Source: 66-474 sp035249175 (GTDB lineage: Bacteria > Pseudomonadota > Gammaproteobacteria > Xanthomonadales > Rhodanobacteraceae). From it: 64,000 nucleotides of DNA. How positions within the stretch are numbered: position 1 is the first letter of the stretch; each line of letters starts with the position of its first letter. The translations under genes and the position numbers were made by a program. The notes under the pieces were generated by a model. It worked only from the letters and a program-made list of their open reading frames with translations. It ran no database searches and had not been told where the DNA came from. The DNA lies in the NCBI GenBank assembly GCA_035249175.1, contig DATFGT010000116.1, positions 16,684-80,683 on the forward strand, in the 5' to 3' direction. Positions 34,870 through 44,059 of the stretch are shown here, piece after piece.

Positions 34870-36273
34870 ATGCCCCAGATTCTAGCCTTGGATCGCGCGC
34901 GTTTCGCGCGGGAAATACGCGCGACGGTCAAGTTGGCGTTGCCTTTGATCGCCGGGCAGCTGTCCGCGGTTGGAATGAATGCAGTCGATGTCGCGCTGGC
35001 CGGACATTACAACGCGCACACCCTGGCCGCGGTCGCGGTCGGCGCCAACGTGTGGGTGCTGGGATTGGTGAGCGCGGTCGGGGTGATGATGGCATTGTCG
35101 CCCTCCGTCGCCCAATTGGATGGCGCGGGGCGGCAGCGCGAAATCGGGCCGCTGTTCCGGCAGGCGCTGTGGCTGGCGGCGGCCCTGTCGGTATTGTTGT
35201 GGTTGGGTGCGCGCCATTCGGGTCCATTGCTGAACCTGATCGGCGTCGATGCGGCGCTCACCGATGACGTGCAGGCGTTCCTGCACGCGTTAAGTTGGGG
35301 AGCGCCCGGATTATGCGGCTATTTTGCGCTGCGCGGTTTGTGCGAAGGATCGAGCTGGACGCGGCCGACGATGCTGTTCGGCATGTTCGGTCTCGCGGTG
35401 CTGGTGCCGCTGGACTGGATCATGATCTACGGCAAGTTCGGTTTTCCCGCGATGGGCGCCGAAGGCGCGGGCATCGCCAATGCGCTGGCGTTGTGGCTGC
35501 AACTGCTGGCCTTCCTCGCTTACCTCAAATTCGGCAAGCGCTTTCGCAGTCTCGACCTGTTCGCGCGGATGGAACGCCCCGACTGGCACGCGATCCGGCA
35601 CCTGCTGTGGATCGGGGTGCCGATGGCGGTGACGTTGCTGATGGAAGCCGGGCTGTTCGTGATCTCGGCCTTGCTGATCAGCCGGCTCGGTACCGTTGCA
35701 ATCGATGGCCACCAGATTGCGATCAATGTCGCCTCCGTCACCTTCATGTTGCCGTTGGGCCTTGCCTTGGCGGTGACGGTTCGGGTCGGGCACGCCGCCG
35801 GTCGTGGTGACGCGCGTGCCGTGCGCTACGCGGGTTTCAGCGGTCTCGCATTGACGCTGGCGACGCAGGCGTCGTCGGCCACGCTGATGCTGGCGATTCC
35901 GCATGCGATCGCGCACATCTATTCGGGCGATCCGCGCGTGATCGCGCTAGCTGCGCAATTGCTCATTCTGGCCGGCATCTTCCAGTTTTCCGACGGCATC
36001 CAGGTGGTGTCGAACGGCGCCCTGCGTGGCTTGAAAGACACCCGCATGCCGATGCTGATCACCGCTATCGCCTACTGGGTGGTGGGCATGCCGATCGGCG
36101 CTTGGCTGGCGTTCGGCGCGGGCTATGGCGTGCGAGGCATGTGGGGGGGGCTGATCGCCGGCCTGACTGCGGCGGCCGTGCTGCTGATGGCGCGCTGGAC
36201 CGTGCAGACGCGTGGCGATCGCTGGCGGAGGTTTGCCGTCGCGTCGTCGCCGTCATTGGGAGGCCTCGATTGA
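34870..36273 (+). CDS. MATE-family multidrug exporter (NorM type)
   Basis: 467 aa with twelve membrane helices in two similar halves. LPLIAGQLSAVGMNAVDVALAGHYNAHTLAAVAVG is the first MATE signature. ISRLGTVAIDGHQIAINVASVTFMLPLGLALAVTVRVGHAAG is its counterpart in the second half. NorM-type proteins export cationic drugs in exchange for Na+ or H+. The start is the ATG at 34870, fourteen bases from the opposite-strand start of the DUF3667 gene, so the two promoters must interleave. Confidence 0.94.
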   Translation: MPQILALDRARFAREIRATVKLALPLIAGQLSAVGMNAVDVALAGHYNAHTLAAVAVGANVWVLGLVSAVGVMMALSPSVAQLDGAGRQREIGPLFRQALWLAAALSVLLWLGARHSGPLLNLIGVDAALTDDVQAFLHALSWGAPGLCGYFALRGLCEGSSWTRPTMLFGMFGLAVLVPLDWIMIYGKFGFPAMGAEGAGIANALALWLQLLAFLAYLKFGKRFRSLDLFARMERPDWHAIRHLLWIGVPMAVTLLMEAGLFVISALLISRLGTVAIDGHQIAINVASVTFMLPLGLALAVTVRVGHAAGRGDARAVRYAGFSGLALTLATQASSATLMLAIPHAIAHIYSGDPRVIALAAQLLILAGIFQFSDGIQVVSNGALRGLKDTRMPMLITAIAYWVVGMPIGAWLAFGAGYGVRGMWGGLIAGLTAAAVLLMARWTVQTRGDRWRRFAVASSPSLGGLD

Positions 36274-36366
36274 CCGGGGGCGGTTCGCCAAGTCGCCTCG
36301 CGTGACGCAAACCAACCGCGCGGCTACGCTTGCGTTCACCGTTTCATCCTTTCGGGAACCGCCACC

Positions 36367-38214
36367 ATGAACAATCCACCACGCGGCGGCTTTGCGGGCT
36401 TCATGCGCGCGCTTGGACGCGGCATCAACGTCGCCCGGCTCGTGATCATCAACGTGGTGTTCTTCGGCATCCTGTTCCTGATCCTGGGGCTGATGTTTCG
36501 CGGTGCACCCAAGGTCGGGCCGGATACGGTGCTGTTGCTGAAGCCCGAAGGCCAACTGGTCGAACAGTTCAGTATCGACCCGTTGTCACGCGCGGCAGCC
36601 CGCGCGTCGGGCCAACCGGTGGGACAGGTACGCGTGCGCGATCTCGTCGCGGCGATCGATCACGCCGCGCATGATGCGCGCATCACCCGCATCCTGGTCG
36701 ATCCCTCCAACCTGCAGTTCGGCGGCATGGGCGCGCTGGAGGAAGTCGGCGCGGCGCTGGACCGCTTCCGCGCGGCGGGCAAACCGGTGATCGCGTGGGG
36801 CACCCAGTTCGGCCAGATGCAGTATCTGCTCGCGGCGCACGCCAACGAAGTGTTGCTGGATCCGGCAGGTTCCATTTCGATCACGGGCTTGTCCGACTAC
36901 CGCAGCTACTACAAGGGCCTGCTGGACAAGCTCGGCATCAGCGCGCACCTGTTCCGGGTCGGCGAATTCAAGTCGGCGGCCGAACCGTTCATCCTCGACC
37001 AGCCGTCACCCGCATCGCTGCAAGCCGACAAGTACTGGATGGGCGGGCTCTGGAACACATGGCTGGGCGAAGTCGGCAAGCTGCGTCACATCGATCCCGC
37101 GGCGTTGGGCCAGCAAATCGACAACTTGTCGACGGAGATTCCTGCCGCCAACGGAGACGCCGCGCAATTGGCACTGAAGCTGCATTGGGTGGATGGATTG
37201 GCCACGCGCGAAGACGTGGTGCGGATGATGCAAAAGCACGGTGTCGCGACCGACAATGGCACGGGCTTTCGCGCGGTCGATCTCGGTCAATACCTGCCAC
37301 AAACCATGGATCTCGGGCTCGGCAAGCCGCAGGTCGCGGTGATCGTGGCCGAAGGCGACATCGTGGCCGGGCGGCAGCCTGCGGGCAAGATCGGCGGCGA
37401 ATCCACCGCAACATTGATCCGCGCCGCGCGCGCCGACCGCAACGTGCACGCAATCGTGTTGCGCGTCGATTCGCCCGGCGGCGAAGCGTTCGCGGCCGAG
37501 CAGATTCGCCGCGAGGTGGTGCTGGCCGAAAAGGCCGGCAAACCGGTGATCGTGTCGATGGGCGACCTGGCCGCGAGCGGCGGCTACTGGATTTCGATGA
37601 ACGCCCATCGCATCTTCGCCGAGCCCGACACCATCACGGGTTCCATCGGCATTTTCGGGTTGTATTTCACCGCGTCCGACGGGCTGGCCAAGCTCGGCAT
37701 CAATACCGCGGGCCAGGGCACAACGCCACTCGCGGGTGCAATGGACCCGCGCCGTCCGCTCGATCCCGCGCTGGGCGCGATGATCCAGAGCACCATCGAT
37801 CGCGGCTATCGCCAGTTCGTCGGCCATGTTGCCGAAGCGCGCGGCAAGAGCTATGCCGAGATCGATGCGATCGCGCAAGGGCGCGTGTGGTCCGGCGCGC
37901 AGGCGCTGCAACGGGGACTGGTTGACGAACTGGGCGGCCTGCACGATGCCATCGCCTACGCCGCGAAGGACGCCAAGCTCGGCGACAATTTCGCGGTGCG
38001 CTATTTCCAACCGCCGGTCAGCCTCTGGCAACGTTTCCTGCTTGGCGCGGGCGACAGTGCCTCGGCGCGCGTGCTCACCTCGCTGGGTTTGAGTCTTCCG
38101 AAGGCGTGGCTGATCGCCGCACCGGATTTTTTGCCGGAGCTGTCGTGGCTGCAGCACGCGGTGCCCGGCAAGCCATCGCAATATGCGTACTGTTTTTGCC
38201 GCTTGAATCACTGA
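36367..38214 (+). CDS. sppA: Signal peptide peptidase SppA, 67 kDa form
   Basis: 615 aa inner-membrane serine protease that degrades cleaved signal peptides. One membrane anchor near residues 23-45 (LVIINVVFFGILFLILGLMF) is followed by two tandem ClpP-like domains. The catalytic Lys202 is in VGEFKSAAEPF of the N-terminal domain, and the nucleophile Ser404 in GDLAASGGYW of the C-terminal domain, the Ser/Lys dyad split over two domains as in E. coli. The C-terminal tail YAYCFCRLNH is short and cysteine-bearing. Monocistronic as far as visible. Confidence 0.94.
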   Translation: MNNPPRGGFAGFMRALGRGINVARLVIINVVFFGILFLILGLMFRGAPKVGPDTVLLLKPEGQLVEQFSIDPLSRAAARASGQPVGQVRVRDLVAAIDHAAHDARITRILVDPSNLQFGGMGALEEVGAALDRFRAAGKPVIAWGTQFGQMQYLLAAHANEVLLDPAGSISITGLSDYRSYYKGLLDKLGISAHLFRVGEFKSAAEPFILDQPSPASLQADKYWMGGLWNTWLGEVGKLRHIDPAALGQQIDNLSTEIPAANGDAAQLALKLHWVDGLATREDVVRMMQKHGVATDNGTGFRAVDLGQYLPQTMDLGLGKPQVAVIVAEGDIVAGRQPAGKIGGESTATLIRAARADRNVHAIVLRVDSPGGEAFAAEQIRREVVLAEKAGKPVIVSMGDLAASGGYWISMNAHRIFAEPDTITGSIGIFGLYFTASDGLAKLGINTAGQGTTPLAGAMDPRRPLDPALGAMIQSTIDRGYRQFVGHVAEARGKSYAEIDAIAQGRVWSGAQALQRGLVDELGGLHDAIAYAAKDAKLGDNFAVRYFQPPVSLWQRFLLGAGDSASARVLTSLGLSLPKAWLIAAPDFLPELSWLQHAVPGKPSQYAYCFCRLNH

Positions 38215-38452
38215 ACAATCTGCTGCGCTGATTCGCCAAATCCTCGTGGCCCCGCCTGGGGGCCGCCTGCGGCATTCAATTGGCAGCCCTGCCGATCTGG
38301 TCGACGTCACTTCATCTGCCTTCTCTCGCGACGGTTCCCACAGGTTCTCATGCTGAAGAGGGTGAGCTTTTCGGTTGGACATTCAGACGTCCAAACACTT
38401 GCGAAGGCGGTGTGACGCCGTCAAGCTGCGGCCATTCCGAAGGAGAGCCTGC

Positions 38453-39616
38453 ATGGCTGGCAAAACCCGGCGGCCGCGCGGTGCAACCGCAAAATCCGCG
38501 CGTCCGAAAATCGCAAGCAAGCGCGAAGCGCCCGCATCGAAGCCCGATCTCGCGACGGTGCGTGCCGAGATCGACGGTATCGACCATCAGATCCAGGCCC
38601 TGATCGCCCGGCGCGCGCATTGGGCGCACGAGGTCGGCCGCGCCAAGGGTAAGCTCGCCGCGGCGGTGGACTATTACCGGCCAGAACGCGAAGCCCAGGT
38701 GTTGCGGCGCGTGGTCGATCGCAATGACGGGCCGCTGGCTGATGACGTGCTGGTGCGGCTTTTCCGCGAAATCATGTCGGCCTGCCTCGCCCAGCAGGAA
38801 CCGCTGAAGGTCGGTTTTCTCGGCCCCGAGGGCACGTTCTCCGAACAGGCGGTGTTCAAGCATTTCGGGCATTCGGCCAAGGGTTTCCCGCTTGCCACCA
38901 TCGGCGAAGTGTTCGACGAGGTCGCCGAGGGTCGCGCGGATTTCGGCGTGGTGCCGGTCGAGAATTCCGGACAAGGCACCATCCAGTCCACACTCGACCT
39001 GTTCCTCGGCTCGCCGCTGAAAATCTGCGGCGAAGTCGAGCTGCACGTGCACCAGTACCTGCTGTCGCGCGGCGGTCATCTCGAGGACATCGAACGCGTG
39101 TACTCGCACAGTCAATCGCTGGCGCAATGCCGGGGCTGGTTGCGCCAGAACCTCCCCGGCGTGGACCTGGAAGCCATGTCCAGCAACGCCGAGGCCGCGC
39201 GACGCGCGCGCAAGGCCGATGACGCCGCGGCGATCGCCGGCGAAAGCGCGGCGCACGTGTACGGATTGCAGGTGGTCGCCGGCCCGATCGAGGATCGTCC
39301 CGACAACACCACGCGTTTCCTGGTGCTCGGGCGCGCGCTGTTCCCGCCGTCCGGCAACGATCGCACTTCGCTGCTGGTGTTCGTGCGCGACCAGCCGGGC
39401 GCGCTGTACCGCGTGCTGGAACCGCTGGCGCGGCACGGCGTCAGCATGAACCGCATCGAGTCACGTCCTGCGCACACCGGCAAGTGGCAGTACGCGTTCT
39501 TCATCGACGTCAGCGGCCACGTGGGCGAATCGCCGCTGCGCGATGCGCTTGCGGAATTGGGCGACTTTGCCTCGCAAGTGTCGGTGCTGGGTTCATACCC
39601 CGTTGCGATCGCCTGA
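38453..39616 (+). CDS. pheA: Bifunctional chorismate mutase/prephenate dehydratase
   Basis: 387 aa. Converts chorismate to prephenate and then phenylpyruvate for phenylalanine synthesis. A basic N-terminal extension (residues 1-35) precedes the AroQ mutase domain (DLATVRAEIDGIDHQIQALIARR, about 36-115). The dehydratase domain follows (GFLGPEGTFSEQAVFKHFG...VVPVENSGQGTIQSTLDL...DNTTRFLVLG), and an ACT regulatory domain with GALYRVLEPLARHGVSMNRIESRP binds Phe. AAGGAG lies nine bases before ATG 38453. The basic extension is unusual in length; a shorter start is not obvious. Confidence 0.95.
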   Translation: MAGKTRRPRGATAKSARPKIASKREAPASKPDLATVRAEIDGIDHQIQALIARRAHWAHEVGRAKGKLAAAVDYYRPEREAQVLRRVVDRNDGPLADDVLVRLFREIMSACLAQQEPLKVGFLGPEGTFSEQAVFKHFGHSAKGFPLATIGEVFDEVAEGRADFGVVPVENSGQGTIQSTLDLFLGSPLKICGEVELHVHQYLLSRGGHLEDIERVYSHSQSLAQCRGWLRQNLPGVDLEAMSSNAEAARRARKADDAAAIAGESAAHVYGLQVVAGPIEDRPDNTTRFLVLGRALFPPSGNDRTSLLVFVRDQPGALYRVLEPLARHGVSMNRIESRPAHTGKWQYAFFIDVSGHVGESPLRDALAELGDFASQVSVLGSYPVAIA

Positions 39617-39671
39617 AACTCGACATGTGCTCGCGCGGTCCCATGTTCATCGCCGTGAACGAGGACGTGCC

Positions 39672-40154
39672 ATGCGACGCCTTTGTCTGTTGCTGATTCT
39701 GCCGATGGTGGTGGGTGTCTGGCCTGCGATGGCACGCGCGGGCTCCTACGCGGACGCGCTGTCGCGATGCCTGATCCGTTCGACTACGCCCACGGACCAG
39801 AAGACCGTGCTGCGCTGGGCATTCGCGACCATGGCCTTGGACCCGGACGTCGCATCGATGAGTGCGATCACGCCCGCGCAGCGTGCGTCGATCAACCAGA
39901 AGGCCGGTGCGCTGGTGACAGATCTGCTGGCAAGCTCGTGCAATCAGCCTGCGCAGCAGGCACTGATGTTCGAAGGGCCGGGTGCCGCGCGAACCGCATT
40001 CGAAGCCTGGGCGCGCTGGGCCATCACCCATCTCGCCGAGGAACCGCATGTGATGCAGGGCGCCGGCGCACTGCTGCAGTACATTGATCTTGGCAAATTG
40101 ATGTCGCTGATTCCGTTGCAGGGTTTTCCGCCGGCAAGCAGCGGTACGCGTTGA
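39672..40154 (+). CDS. Secreted conserved hypothetical protein
   Basis: 160 aa with a clear signal peptide (LLLILPMVVGVWPAMARA, cleavage before GSY). The rest is largely helical and contains two cysteines (LSRCLIRS and LASSCNQP) that could form a disulfide. I do not recognise a named family with certainty; similar proteins of about this size occur in Xanthomonadales beside aromatic amino-acid genes. GAGGA precedes the ATG by six bases. It follows pheA by 55 bp and may share its transcript. Confidence 0.75.
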   Translation: MRRLCLLLILPMVVGVWPAMARAGSYADALSRCLIRSTTPTDQKTVLRWAFATMALDPDVASMSAITPAQRASINQKAGALVTDLLASSCNQPAQQALMFEGPGAARTAFEAWARWAITHLAEEPHVMQGAGALLQYIDLGKLMSLIPLQGFPPASSGTR

Positions 40155-40555
40155 TTCTCGGGTTGGGCGGATGCCCGCTTTAGCAGCGGAAGCCCAACGT
40201 CTTCGGTCACGCGGCCATGCGATGCAACCCCGTCCACGCGGCGGTACCGGCCATGCCGGTTCCGTCGGGCGTCGATCTTGTGGGGGCAATTGGGCCGGCG
40301 CGTGGGCTGGTGCCCGAGCTCGGTCACGGTCATGTGACCGTCACCGCGTTGGCCGACGCGGTCACGCGCTATTCGAAAAAACCCTTCAACCCCGAGTTCC
40401 TGCGCAGCAACGGCCTTCCCGGTGCCCGATTGGCTCGATCGCGCGTTTCCCGACCCGCCAGCATGCAACGCGGCATGAAGGCCACGGTCGGCAGATAATT
40501 GGGATTCCGGCGAGCCACGGCGGGTGGCTGCCTTTGCGGGCGCGAGGGACCAACC
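40155..40555. other. Gene-free stretch before the cysteine synthase gene
   Basis: About 400 bp without a convincing gene. It has a stem GTTGGGC...GCCCAAC at about 40163-40199 that may end the preceding transcript, and a perfect palindrome ACGGTCA-TG-TGACCGT at 40326-40341 that could be an operator for the cysteine synthase gene. Confidence 0.45.
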
Positions 40556-41512
40556 ATGTCCATCCATGACAGCATCGTCGATACCATCGGCGGCACACCC
40601 ATCGTCCGGCTGCATCGCTTGGCACCCGCGCATGTGGCGATGTACGCCAAGGTTGAATCGTTCAATCCCGGCGGATCGGTGAAGGACCGCCTGGCCATCG
40701 CCATCGTCCTGGATGCCGAGCAGCGCGACGTATTGAAACCCGGCCAGACGATAGTGGAAGCGACGTCCGGCAATACCGGCGTCGCGCTGGCGATGGTGTG
40801 CGCCGCGCGCGGTTATCCGTTTGTGGCGGTGATGTCGGATTCATTCTCGATCGAGCGCCGCAAGCTGATGCGTGCGTACGGTGCCAAGCTCATCCTGACA
40901 CCGGCGTCCGAGCGCGGCACCGGCATGGTGCGCAAGGCCGAGGAACTGGCCAAGCAATACGGCTGGTTCCTCGCGCGCCAATTCGAGAACGAAGCCAACC
41001 CCGCGTACCACCGCAGCACCACCGGTCCGGAGATCCTGCGCGACTTCGCCGGCCAGCGGCTCGATTATTTCGTCAGTGGCTGGGGTACCGGCGGCACCCT
41101 CACCGGTGCAGGCGAAGTGCTGAAGCTCGCGCGCCCGGACATCCAGGTGATCGCAACCGAGCCGGCCAACGCGTCGCTGCTCGCAGGTGGCGAATGGCAC
41201 TCGCACAGAATCCAGGGCTGGACGCCGGATTTCCTGCCCTCGGTGTTGAGCCGAACCATTGCCGATCAAATCATTCCCGTCGATGACGTGCTCGCACGCG
41301 ATACCGCTCGGCGTCTCGCGCGCGAAGAAGGCATCTTCTGCGGCATATCCTCCGGCGCCACGGTCGCCGCCGCGCTCGAAGTCGCAAAACAGGCACCGCA
41401 AGACTCCGTGCTGCTGGCGATGCTGCCCGATACGGGCGAGCGCTATCTTTCGACCTTCCTGTTCGAAGGCGTGAACGAAGGTTCGGATGATGATTGGCTG
41501 GCGCAACAATAG
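40556..41512 (+). CDS. O-acetylserine sulfhydrylase (cysteine synthase)
   Basis: 318 aa PLP enzyme making cysteine from O-acetylserine and sulfide. PLP-binding Lys43 in ESFNPGGSVKDR, substrate loop EATSGNTGVALA at about 71-82, phosphate-binding GTGGTLTGAGEVL and the closing GISSGATVAAALEVA. The text is closer to CysK than CysM, but the two cannot be separated reliably here, so no symbol is given. GAGGG lies upstream of the ATG. Confidence 0.94.
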   Translation: MSIHDSIVDTIGGTPIVRLHRLAPAHVAMYAKVESFNPGGSVKDRLAIAIVLDAEQRDVLKPGQTIVEATSGNTGVALAMVCAARGYPFVAVMSDSFSIERRKLMRAYGAKLILTPASERGTGMVRKAEELAKQYGWFLARQFENEANPAYHRSTTGPEILRDFAGQRLDYFVSGWGTGGTLTGAGEVLKLARPDIQVIATEPANASLLAGGEWHSHRIQGWTPDFLPSVLSRTIADQIIPVDDVLARDTARRLAREEGIFCGISSGATVAAALEVAKQAPQDSVLLAMLPDTGERYLSTFLFEGVNEGSDDDWLAQQ

Positions 41513-41943
41513 CGCCAGTTCGCAGCGTTGCCTGCCATTTCAGCGAAGGGCGGCAGGTCAACGGCGTCATTCCGGACGCCGCGCAGCGGCGATCCGGAGC
41601 CCTGTCACTTGGCTATTGGTTTGACATCCTGTCTTGATTCCGCGCGCCGTCCTCGCACGCGGGTGCCTTTTGTTTCGGCAAAACGCACCAAAACCATTGC
41701 GCCGGGCATGACGATCCCGCCGACGTCGCGTCGGCTCGATTGCGCTGCGCTTCTTGCGCCAAGCGGGCCGGCGCGAACTCGCATGTCCCCTGTGCTCGGA
41801 CATGCGCGCCTTGTTCCCGCTTGGCGCTGCGATGCTCGCCGCCATGCGACAGCGCAAACATCGCTTCGACGCGGCCATCCTGGCCTGGGTTTATAGGGCG
41901 GGTGACAACCCGCCGGCTGCATGCTGTCGGCGGATTCGCTTCG
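41513..41943. other. Intergenic repeats, no gene
   Basis: About 430 bp. The open frames here look like the non-coding interspersed repeats common in Xanthomonadales. A hairpin GGCGGGT-GACA-ACCCGCC sits at 41897-41914, and a second inverted copy of TAGGGCGGG lies at the end of the next gene near 41948-41957. Confidence 0.45.
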
Positions 41944-41957
41944 CTACTCCCGCCCTA
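41894..41957. repeat. GC-rich palindromic intergenic element
   Basis: TAGGGCGGG at 41895-41903 and its complement CCCGCCCTA at 41949-41957 bound a 63 bp unit that contains the hairpin GGCGGGT-GACA-ACCCGCC. The right end runs into the DUF1697 stop region. It looks like a dispersed repeat of the REP kind. Confidence 0.5.
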
Positions 41958-42489
41958 CGCGCTGCGCCGGTTGATCCAATATCCGCACGATTGCGAGCAT
42001 AGTGTTCCAGTTGCGGGTGGTTACCGGGGTGCCAAATAGTCTGTCGAGCTGGCTGAGATAGCCAATAGTTTTCAGGTGGCGGCGATACATGCCGAAGACA
42101 AATTGACCTTTTGCAGCGATCACCCTGACCAGCCATTTGTCATCCGACGGAAACGCAATGGGAACGTCGGGCCGGATGTGACTTACCTTCGGTAGCACGC
42201 TGACGAATCGAACAACATCCGGCTGAAACGGTTCGTCCGCAAATGGATCTTCCAGCACCATGCGCGCGAAAGCACGACCCTCGCACATCACGATGTTGGC
42301 CTCGAACGGGAGTTTCTGGAGCAATGCGGATCGAAACTCCGGATGGGTTCCGGGTTTGCGAACGATGAATGTACCCGCCGCACCCACGTTCACGACATCA
42401 AAGTTGCTCAGTTCGCTGGCAAGAAGGCGCGGGCGAAATGTTCTGTGGCCGCCGACATTCACACCTCGAAGGAAAACAACGAGGGCCAT
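41944..42489 (-). CDS. DUF1697-family protein
   Basis: 181 aa. MALVVFLRGVNVGGHRTFRP and VVNVGAAGTFIVRKPG, with the later FEANIVMCEGRAFARMV and WNTMLAIVRILDQP, are the DUF1697 features (usual start ALLRGINVGG). The family has no known biochemical function. It follows the ketosynthase gene by 25 bp on the same strand, so it may belong to the acyl operon, though it also occurs alone in other genomes. Confidence 0.88.
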   Translation of the reverse strand: MALVVFLRGVNVGGHRTFRPRLLASELSNFDVVNVGAAGTFIVRKPGTHPEFRSALLQKLPFEANIVMCEGRAFARMVLEDPFADEPFQPDVVRFVSVLPKVSHIRPDVPIAFPSDDKWLVRVIAAKGQFVFGMYRRHLKTIGYLSQLDRLFGTPVTTRNWNTMLAIVRILDQPAQRVGRE

Positions 42490-42514
42490 ATGGAGGTCTA
42501 CCCGCGGCCAACAG

Positions 42515-43732
42515 TTACGACGCGCGCTTGAGCGCGATCACGGCATTGAGCCCGCCGAAGGCAAACGCGTTCGATAGCACCGCACGAACGGGTGCCTCGC
42601 GCGCGCCATTCGGAACGTAATCCAGATCGCATTCGGGGTCGGCGTCGATGAAGTTTGCGGTGGGCGGGATCACGCCTTCGCGCAGGGCACCGATCGCGGC
42701 GACGATTTCCAGTGCGCCGGCGGCGCCGAGAGCGTGGCCGTGCACGGATTTGGTGGACGACACGGCGACTTTCTTGGCATGCCCGCCGAGTGCGGCGTGG
42801 ATCGCGCGCGTTTCAGTGGGGTCGTTGGCGGGCGTCGCGGTGCCATGGGCGTTAATGTAGTCGATGTCTTCCGGCGCGAGTTGCGCGTCGCGCAGTGCCG
42901 CCGTCATCGCACGCGCCGCGCCCACGTCGGACGGCATCACGATGTCACCCGCGTCGGCGCTCATGCCGGCGCCCGCGAATTCGGCGAGGATTTCCGCACC
43001 GCGTGCACGCGCATGGTCGAAGTCTTCAAGCACGATCATGCCTGCGCCTTCGCCCAGCACCAGGCCGCGACGCTGCTTGCAGAACGGCCGGCAGGTATCG
43101 TCGGCCAGCACGCGCATCGCTTCCCACGCGCGCAGCACGCCGAGCGTGAGGCAAGCTTCCGTGCCGCCCGCCAGTGCCACTTCGGCAACGCCCGAGCGCA
43201 CCATCGCGAATGCTTGCGCGAAGGCGTGATTGGCCGAGGCGCAGGCGCTCGACACCGCGAAGCTCGGGCCGGTGATGCCGAACTCGATCGATACCTGCGA
43301 CGCGGGCGCGCTCATCATCCGGCGCACGATCGAGAGTGGATGCAGACGCGGGTTGTGCTCGCCATACAGGCGACGCGAGCCTTCGTCATTGGTTTCCTCG
43401 CCGCCGGTGCCGGTGCCAACCACGCAGGCGCTGCGCTGGCGCAGGTCGCCTCGCGCGAAATCAAGGCCGGATTGCGCGACTGCTTCGCGCGCCGCAATCA
43501 GCGCGAATTGCGAGACGCGGTCCAGCAAGATCAGTTTCTTTGAATCGAAATGCTGTGCGGGATCGAAGTCGCGCACCTGCGCGGCCACCTTGACGCGCAT
43601 TTCCTGATTTTCGAAACCGGCGAGCGGCGCGATTGCGCTCCGGCCCTCGCGCATGCCGGCCCAGATCGCGCGTGCCTCGCGACCCAGTGCGCAGATGGCG
43701 CCGACTCCAGTGACGACGACGCGGCGGTTCAT
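42515..43732 (-). CDS. FabF/NodE-like beta-ketoacyl-ACP synthase
   Basis: 405 aa thiolase-fold condensing enzyme. The catalytic set is complete: Cys164 in VSSACASANHAF, His296 in NAHGTATP, Lys328 and His333 in STKSVHGHALGAAG. These enzymes extend acyl chains on ACP using malonyl-ACP. It is not the housekeeping FabF: it lies 12 bp after an atypical ACP gene and among acyltransferase, flippase-like and hydrolase genes. Substrate chain length cannot be read from sequence by eye. Probably supplies a special acyl group for the product of this operon. Confidence 0.93.
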   Translation of the reverse strand: MNRRVVVTGVGAICALGREARAIWAGMREGRSAIAPLAGFENQEMRVKVAAQVRDFDPAQHFDSKKLILLDRVSQFALIAAREAVAQSGLDFARGDLRQRSACVVGTGTGGEETNDEGSRRLYGEHNPRLHPLSIVRRMMSAPASQVSIEFGITGPSFAVSSACASANHAFAQAFAMVRSGVAEVALAGGTEACLTLGVLRAWEAMRVLADDTCRPFCKQRRGLVLGEGAGMIVLEDFDHARARGAEILAEFAGAGMSADAGDIVMPSDVGAARAMTAALRDAQLAPEDIDYINAHGTATPANDPTETRAIHAALGGHAKKVAVSSTKSVHGHALGAAGALEIVAAIGALREGVIPPTANFIDADPECDLDYVPNGAREAPVRAVLSNAFAFGGLNAVIALKRAS

Positions 43733-43744
43733 GGCAGGAACGAT

Positions 43745-44059
43745 TTATGCGGCAGGCGGCGCCGGAGGGGTGGAATTGCCGGACGCAGAAGGATTCGCGG
43801 CTTTGTCCGCCAGCAATTTTTCGACGGTATCGACCAGCCCCTTGACCGATTCCGTGTCGAAGTTGGGATCGCGGTCGGGCATCTGGATCTTGAAGTGGTC
43901 TTCGATCTCGAAAATGATCTGGATCGCATCCAGCGACGGGATCTCCAGATCTTTCAGGGTCGAATCCAGCGTGACCTTGCTTTCATCGATGCCGGCTTCC
44001 TTGGCGATGATCGAGAAAACGGTCTTTTGGACGTTATCTGGTGTGAAGTCGTCGCTCAT
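43745..44059 (-). CDS. Atypical acyl carrier protein
   Basis: 104 aa, acidic, helical. The phosphopantetheine site is Ser42 in LKDLEIPSLDAIQIIFEIEDHF. The usual DSL is PSL here: the residue before the serine is proline, which is rare in fatty-acid ACPs. A proline/alanine tail (SASGNSTPPAPPAA) extends past the four-helix body. It is a dedicated ACP, separate from acpP. Its start overlaps the SMR-like gene stop by 4 bp and the ketosynthase follows, so the two form a working pair. Confidence 0.9.
   Translation of the reverse strand: MSDDFTPDNVQKTVFSIIAKEAGIDESKVTLDSTLKDLEIPSLDAIQIIFEIEDHFKIQMPDRDPNFDTESVKGLVDTVEKLLADKAANPSASGNSTPPAPPAA

Noticed and set aside
40217..40498. 93-codon frame before the cysteine synthase gene
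   Set aside because: No known domain; composition resembles intergenic repeats. Kept as non-coding.
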